In this document: positions 14,791-18,459 of the stretch, piece after piece
How positions within the stretch are numbered: the stretch's first letter is position 1
Layout: every line of letters begins with the position of its first letter
Source of the DNA: Gammaproteobacteria bacterium
Lineage (GTDB): Bacteria; Pseudomonadota; Gammaproteobacteria; CAJXQU01
Length of the DNA: 18,459 nucleotides
Direction of reading: 5' to 3'
NCBI GenBank assembly: GCA_026984275.1
Contig: JALSSM010000114.1
Location: 1 to 18,459 of the forward strand
The notes under the pieces: generated by a model
Database searches by the model: none
The model's input: only the letters and a program-made list of their open reading frames with translations
Told to the model about the DNA's origin: nothing
Program-made: the position numbers and the translations under genes

Positions 14791-16623
14791 TTATTCAACA
14801 GTGACTGATTTTGCCAGATTTCTGGGCTGATCCACATCGGCACCTTTGATCACAGCAACATGGTAAGAAAATAATTGCAATGGTATGGTATACACGATCG
14901 GCGCTATAGCTTCTTCGACTGATGCCACATTAAGAATGGTCACGCCTTCCGAGTCACTCATATTAGCCTTTACATCTGCAAAAACAAAAAGTTCTCCACC
15001 TCGCGCTCTGACTTCTTCGAGATTTGACTTAAGCTTTTCAATCAAGCTGTTATTTGGAGCAACCGCAATAATCGGCATATCCTCGTCAACAAGTGCCAGT
15101 GGGCCATGTTTTAATTCACCTGCGGGATAAGCTTCCGCATGGATATACGAAATTTCTTTGATCTTAAGTGCACCTTCCATGGCTATGGGATACATCGTCC
15201 CACGACCTAAATACAGAGCGTGGTGTTTATGAGAGAAGGTCTCAGACAAAGCTTCAATCTTGTCATTTAATTCCAGAGCTGCATTCACCTTACCGGGTAA
15301 ACTTTCCAGCTGTGCAATAAGATCTTTTTCCTGTTCTTCACTCATACCATTCCTGCGCCCCAGACCGATCACCAGCAGCATCAATGCAACTAACTGGGTT
15401 GTAAAAGCCTTGGTCGATGCAACACCAATTTCAGGGCCTGCACGAGTTAACAAGACGAGATCTGATTCACGGGTAAGCGAACTCTCAGGCACATTACAGA
15501 CAACAAGAGAATGATCGAAGCCTGATTTTTTAGCTTCCTTTAATGCTGCAAGTGTATCTGCAGTTTCACCGGATTGAGAAATCGTCACAAACAGGGTGTC
15601 AGGGCTAACAACATGATCTCGATAACGGAATTCACTGGCAACTTCGATCTGGCAGGGAAGACCAGCAATGGATTCAAACCAGTATTTCGCCACCAAACCA
15701 GCGTGATAGCTGGTGCCACAAGCAACTATTTGAACAGCTTTTACTTTATCCAGAATGTTATCGCCTTCAGGACCAAAAATACCATCAGCGAGTTTACCAT
15801 TCAGTATTCTGCCTTCTAAAGTATCAGCAATTGCGCGAGGCTGAGTAAAAATCTCCTTAAGCATATAATGCCGATAACCTGCTTTATCAGTCGCATCGGC
15901 AGACAGCTCTGAAGTAGTAACCGGTCTCTCTACTTCTTTTCCATTCTTATCATAAATCACCAGGGAATCTCGATGAATGTCAGCAATATCACCATCTTCA
16001 AGGAAAATAAATCGTTGCGTAACCGGTAATAATGCAAAAACATCTGAGGCAATAAAATATTCACCAATACCCACACCAATGACCAGTGGGCTACCAAGAC
16101 GAGCAGCGATCAGATGATCGGGTTCAGTCTTGCTGATAACACCGAGAGCGTAGGCACCCTCCAGATCAGGGATCGTTGCTCGCACAGCATCAAGCAGCTT
16201 TTTTCCTTGTTCCATATGGTCATAAACCTCATGGACGATCACCTCGGTGTCTGTCTGTGAAGAAAATTTATGACCCTTCTCTTGCTGTTGCTTTCTGAGT
16301 GCCTCATGATTTTCGATTATGCCATTATGGACAAGGGCAACCTTTCTGCGGCAAATGTGAGGATGGGCATTATGAGTACTTGGCTCACCATGTGTAGCCC
16401 AACGAGTATGTGCTATCCCTGCTGAACCGGGAAGCGGCTCTTTTACCATAGCTTCTTCCAACCCTGCAACTTTCCCTAAAACCCGGCATCGATTGATCTC
16501 ATTATTCTGGTCGACGACTGCCATTCCCGCAGAGTCATAACCTCGATACTCGAGCCTTTTTAAACCTTCCAACAAAATTGGGGCTACATCACGTTGACCT
16601 ATACCACCCACGATTCCGCACAT
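14791..16623 (-). CDS. glmS: Glutamine--fructose-6-phosphate aminotransferase (isomerizing)
   Basis: A complete 610-residue GlmS, the family's standard length. It converts fructose-6-phosphate and glutamine into glucosamine-6-phosphate and glutamate, the first committed step to UDP-GlcNAc for peptidoglycan, lipopolysaccharide and exopolysaccharide. It begins MCGIVGG, where Cys2 becomes the N-terminal nucleophile of the glutaminase domain (about 1-220) after methionine removal. Two SIS sugar-isomerase domains follow, with VACGTSYHAG and ISQSGETADT in the first. The C-terminus DQPRNLAKSVTVE is the canonical ending. The start at ATG 16623 is supported by GAGGAA about eight bases upstream. It is usually next to glmU, but here it stands before a GlrR-like regulator and after tRNA-Pro. 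A GlrR-type dyad and overlapping candidate promoters lie in the 271 bases upstream. Confidence 0.98.
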   Translation of the reverse strand: MCGIVGGIGQRDVAPILLEGLKRLEYRGYDSAGMAVVDQNNEINRCRVLGKVAGLEEAMVKEPLPGSAGIAHTRWATHGEPSTHNAHPHICRRKVALVHNGIIENHEALRKQQQEKGHKFSSQTDTEVIVHEVYDHMEQGKKLLDAVRATIPDLEGAYALGVISKTEPDHLIAARLGSPLVIGVGIGEYFIASDVFALLPVTQRFIFLEDGDIADIHRDSLVIYDKNGKEVERPVTTSELSADATDKAGYRHYMLKEIFTQPRAIADTLEGRILNGKLADGIFGPEGDNILDKVKAVQIVACGTSYHAGLVAKYWFESIAGLPCQIEVASEFRYRDHVVSPDTLFVTISQSGETADTLAALKEAKKSGFDHSLVVCNVPESSLTRESDLVLLTRAGPEIGVASTKAFTTQLVALMLLVIGLGRRNGMSEEQEKDLIAQLESLPGKVNAALELNDKIEALSETFSHKHHALYLGRGTMYPIAMEGALKIKEISYIHAEAYPAGELKHGPLALVDEDMPIIAVAPNNSLIEKLKSNLEEVRARGGELFVFADVKANMSDSEGVTILNVASVEEAIAPIVYTIPLQLFSYHVAVIKGADVDQPRNLAKSVTVE

Positions 16624-16712
16624 ATATGAAATTCCTCTTTTTCAAATTCATGAATTAATATGATTGCCGAAGAATACTATTCCAAAGAAACAAAAACGCA
16701 GAGAAAAAGATT

Positions 16713-16741
16713 GTTATAGAAGCATTTGTTCACTTTTTGAA
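16713..16741 (-). promoter_or_regulatory. Candidate sigma-70 promoter of glmS
   Basis: Minus strand TTCAAA (16741-16736), 17 bases, then TATAAC (16718-16713, five of six). Transcription would start near 16706, leaving a leader of about 83 bases before the glmS ATG. It shares bases with the sigma-54-like element at 16747-16731. Confidence 0.45.
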
Positions 16742-16747
16742 TGCCAG
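16731..16747 (-). promoter_or_regulatory. Candidate sigma-54 (-24/-12) element upstream of glmS
   Basis: CTGGCATTCAAAAAGTG on the minus strand has a perfect -24 CTGGCA and the required 10-base spacing from GG (16745-16744) to G (16733). The -12 box, however, reads AAGT instead of TTGC, so it would be weak. The GlrR-type dyad lies about 100 bases upstream of the predicted start near 16720, the usual distance for an enhancer of an NtrC-family activator. Confidence 0.3.
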
Positions 16748-16813
16748 AATAAACCATTATTGTCAGAGACAGGTAAAAGGTTCTTCTCTATTTATCAGCA
16801 TAACATATCATTG

Positions 16814-16831
16814 TGTCGCCAATTAGCGACA
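16814..16831. promoter_or_regulatory. GlrR-type dyad TGTC-N10-GACA upstream of glmS
   Basis: TGTCGCCAATTAGCGACA has perfect six-base arms (16814-16819 and 16826-16831) around CAATTA. It matches TGTC-N10-GACA and shares TGTCG-N8-CGACA with the palindrome at 10249-10266. It lies in the tRNA-Pro to glmS gap, 191 bases before the glmS start. No T-tract follows on either strand, so it is an unlikely terminator. Confidence 0.55.
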
Positions 16832-16894
16832 AAACTTTAAAGAAAGATAATGACAGGGGTTATAGCAGAAAGGAATAAACCAAGTACAAAAAAC

Positions 16895-16971
<77 letters not shown>

Positions 16972-16995
16972 ATAATTTATTCTGATTTGTTTGAA

Positions 16996-17014
16996 AAGGC
17001 TGTAAAAAAGCCTT
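16996..17014 (-). terminator. Short hairpin between the MerR-type gene and tRNA-Pro
   Basis: Arms AAGGCT (17014-17009) and AGCCTT (17001-16996) on the minus strand enclose a seven-base T-rich loop, and the second arm runs directly into TTC. A six-pair stem with a very short T-tract would be at best a weak terminator or a processing signal. Confidence 0.35.
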
Positions 17015-17023
17015 ATGAGAAAC

Positions 17024-17380
17024 TTAACGCTTGAGAATATCCAGGACCTCTTCAAGCTCCCCACGCAATTGTCGAACAATTTGCTGACTTATATCTGAAT
17101 CCGCTTTAGCCTCATCTCCGGAAAGTCTTTGTCTAGCTCCACCGATAGTGAAACCGTTTTCATATAAAAGACTTCTGATCTGGCGAATCAGGATGACATC
17201 CTGTCTTTGATAGTAACGCCGATTACCGCGTCTTTTAATAGGACTCAGTTGAGGAAACTCCTGTTCCCAATATCTCAAAACATGTGGCTTAACCGCACAT
17301 AATTCACTGACTTCCCCTATTGTGAAATACCGTTTCCCTGGTATAACGGGGAGTTCGTTATTATTAGTTGCTTCCAGCAT
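17024..17380 (-). CDS. MerR-family transcriptional regulator of the ihfA operon
   Basis: A 118-residue protein with an N-terminal MerR winged helix-turn-helix: YFTIGEVSELCAVKPHVLRYWEQEF (about 18-42), then the wing RRGNRRYY (55-62) and helix DVILIRQIRSLLYENGFTIGGARQRL. The C-terminal 35 residues are a short helix for dimerisation, with no effector-binding domain or metal-ligand cysteine pair. This is the small MerR-like protein conserved directly after ihfA in many gammaproteobacteria; its target is not known to me. The ATG at 17380 is preceded by GGTGGAAG and lies within the ihfA coding region (17-base overlap), so the two are co-transcribed and probably translationally coupled. Confidence 0.93.
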   Translation of the reverse strand: MLEATNNNELPVIPGKRYFTIGEVSELCAVKPHVLRYWEQEFPQLSPIKRRGNRRYYQRQDVILIRQIRSLLYENGFTIGGARQRLSGDEAKADSDISQQIVRQLRGELEEVLDILKR

Positions 17381-17660
17381 ATGCTTCCACCCTGGCTTTT
17401 AGTTTTTGTCCAGGCTTGAATGTCACTACTCTACGAGCACTGATTGGAATCTCTTCACCTGTCTTTGGGTTACGTCCAGGTCGTTGACTTTTATCACGAA
17501 GATCAAAATTTCCGAATCCAGATAACTTCACCTGTTCACCTGAGCTTAACGCTGATCGAACTTCACCAAAAAACATCTCAACCAGTTCTTTCGCTTCACG
17601 TTTATTGAGTCCCAGCTCATCAAATAGCATTTCTGCCATATCTGCTTTGGTGAGTGCCAT
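17364..17660 (-). CDS. ihfA: Integration host factor subunit alpha
   Basis: A 98-residue HU/IHF-family protein beginning MALTKADMAEMLFDELGL, with the DNA-intercalating arm around GRNPKTGEEIPISARRVVTF and the expected alpha-subunit length. IHF is a heterodimer that bends DNA sharply; it assists sigma-54 promoters by bringing remote activators to the polymerase, which is relevant to the GlrR-like system in this window. The ATG at 17660-17658 is chosen over a TTG at 17672 because GCGAGG lies just before it and the sequence then starts as in known IhfA. The gene lies 51 bases after pheT and overlaps the MerR-type gene, as is usual. Confidence 0.97.
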   Translation of the reverse strand: MALTKADMAEMLFDELGLNKREAKELVEMFFGEVRSALSSGEQVKLSGFGNFDLRDKSQRPGRNPKTGEEIPISARRVVTFKPGQKLKARVEAYAGSN

Positions 17661-17711
17661 ATTTCCTCGCAATTCTTCTGATTAACAATCTTTATAAAAT
17701 CGTCCGAGAGT

Positions 17712-18459
17712 TTAATCCCTGAGCGTTGCGCCCAACGCTTTATTTAACCTCGACAAAATCTTTTCTAACGAATCGTCAATTTCCTGATCTATAAGAGTGC
17801 TCGAAGTTCCCTGAAAGATCAAGCCCAAGGCCACACTTTTTTTCATTGAATCAATACCTTCGCCCTGATAAACATCAAACAACAACAGGTTTTTCAACGT
17901 CTCTGGGGCATTTTCATTAATACAGCTAAGAATTTGTGAAGATTCAATCTCTCTATCAAGCGTCAGACTAATATCTCGACGTACAACTGGAAATTTTGAT
18001 AAGGGCAAAAATTCCGGGATTTTTCCATTAATTATTGCTTCTAAATCCAACTGAAAAAAACCAACCTCAGTATCAAGATCAAGCTCCTTTAATTTTACAG
18101 GGCTCAGCATCCCTGTAAAACCAATATTTTTACCCGCTTTAAAGATAGAGGCTGATTGCCCTGGATGTAATGCAGTATGCTCTGCTTTCCTGAATTCATA
18201 ACCTGACAGATTCCCTGAAAGGGATAACAATGCCTCAACATCATTTTTTAAATCAAAAAAATCAATTTGTTGGCTTTTAAGATCCCACTGCTCAGGAAAA
18301 AGGCGACCACTGACAATCCCTGCGAAAACATTCTTTTGTTTGATCTCTCTATGGTTTTTAGAAAAGATCATCCCATTCTCGAATAAACGAAGCCTGTTAT
18401 TCTGCCGATTCAGATTATAAGTTAAGGCCTGCAATAATCCGGGCAACAAAGAAGTTCTC
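17712..18459 (-). CDS. pheT: Phenylalanine--tRNA ligase beta subunit, C-terminal part (5' end outside window)
   Basis: The last 249 codons of PheT, open to the right edge of the window; the first visible residues read RTSLLPGLLQAL. This covers the end of the B6/B7 core (LLPGLLQALTYNLNRQNNRLRLFENG) and the complete ferredoxin-fold anticodon-binding domain near the C-terminus (from about PLSKFPVVRRDISLTLDR, ending LGATLRD). It forms the alpha2-beta2 enzyme that charges tRNA-Phe in the cytoplasm. A TTG at 18449 is inside the gene and is not a start. The pheT-ihfA order with a 51-base gap is standard in gammaproteobacteria. Confidence 0.97.
   Translation of the reverse strand, partial: RTSLLPGLLQALTYNLNRQNNRLRLFENGMIFSKNHREIKQKNVFAGIVSGRLFPEQWDLKSQQIDFFDLKNDVEALLSLSGNLSGYEFRKAEHTALHPGQSASIFKAGKNIGFTGMLSPVKLKELDLDTEVGFFQLDLEAIINGKIPEFLPLSKFPVVRRDISLTLDREIESSQILSCINENAPETLKNLLLFDVYQGEGIDSMKKSVALGLIFQGTSSTLIDQEIDDSLEKILSRLNKALGATLRD

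Noticed and set aside
16624..16720. glmS ribozyme or riboswitch in the glmS leader
   Set aside because: The ribozyme is a feature of Gram-positive glmS leaders; the AT-rich leader here is too short and shows no such structure.
16814..16831. Intrinsic terminator for tRNA-Pro
   Set aside because: The dyad has no following T-tract on either strand, and a T-run already lies directly after the tRNA; its match to the other TGTCG dyad favours a protein site.

Overview
The window looks like a chromosomal segment of a low-GC gammaproteobacterium, probably free-living or marine. The order pheT - ihfA - MerR-type gene - tRNA-Pro(GGG) is a classic gammaproteobacterial arrangement, and a GlrR/QseF-type sigma-54 regulator and a proteobacterial-type GlmS fit it. 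The polysaccharide genes are of the kind found in exosortase A (XrtA, PEP-CTERM) loci of environmental proteobacteria. A Methylophaga- or Cycloclasticus-like organism is possible, but I cannot name the species from sequence alone. Every gene is on the minus strand, so transcription runs from high to low coordinates.

Layout in the direction of transcription. (1) 18459-16895: the 3' end of pheT, ihfA, a MerR-family gene overlapping ihfA, then tRNA-Pro. (2) 16894-14791: a regulatory region with a GlrR-type dyad and overlapping candidate promoters, then glmS. (3) 14691-10368: a phosphorelay module made of a GlrR-like NtrC-family response regulator, a free-standing HPt protein and a membrane hybrid histidine kinase with two receiver domains. 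All three appear to start at non-ATG codons. (4) 10367-9954: a 414-base intergenic region rich in palindromes. (5) 9953 to the left edge: an exopolysaccharide operon with a priming sugar transferase, Wzz-like chain-length protein, tyrosine autokinase, ExeA-like ATPase, GT4 glycosyltransferase, O-antigen-ligase-like membrane protein, second GT4 glycosyltransferase and a NodB-type polysaccharide deacetylase cut by the window edge.

How the parts may work together. GlmS makes glucosamine-6-phosphate, the entry to UDP-GlcNAc, which is a likely source of sugars for the polysaccharide. The regulator between glmS and the polysaccharide operon closely resembles enterobacterial GlrR, which binds TGTC-N10-GACA and acts with sigma-54 on the small RNAs that control glmS. 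In this window exact TGTC-N10-GACA dyads, both of the extended form TGTCG-N8-CGACA, lie upstream of glmS (16814-16831) and upstream of the polysaccharide operon (10249-10266). My main proposal is that the hybrid kinase and HPt feed a GlrR-like regulator that coordinates amino-sugar supply with exopolysaccharide assembly. The genes and the sites are seen in the sequence; the regulatory link is inference.

No insertion sequence, CRISPR array, rRNA or clear strong intrinsic terminator was found. An outer-membrane exporter (Wza-like) and the exosortase, usual companions of this gene set, are not in the window.
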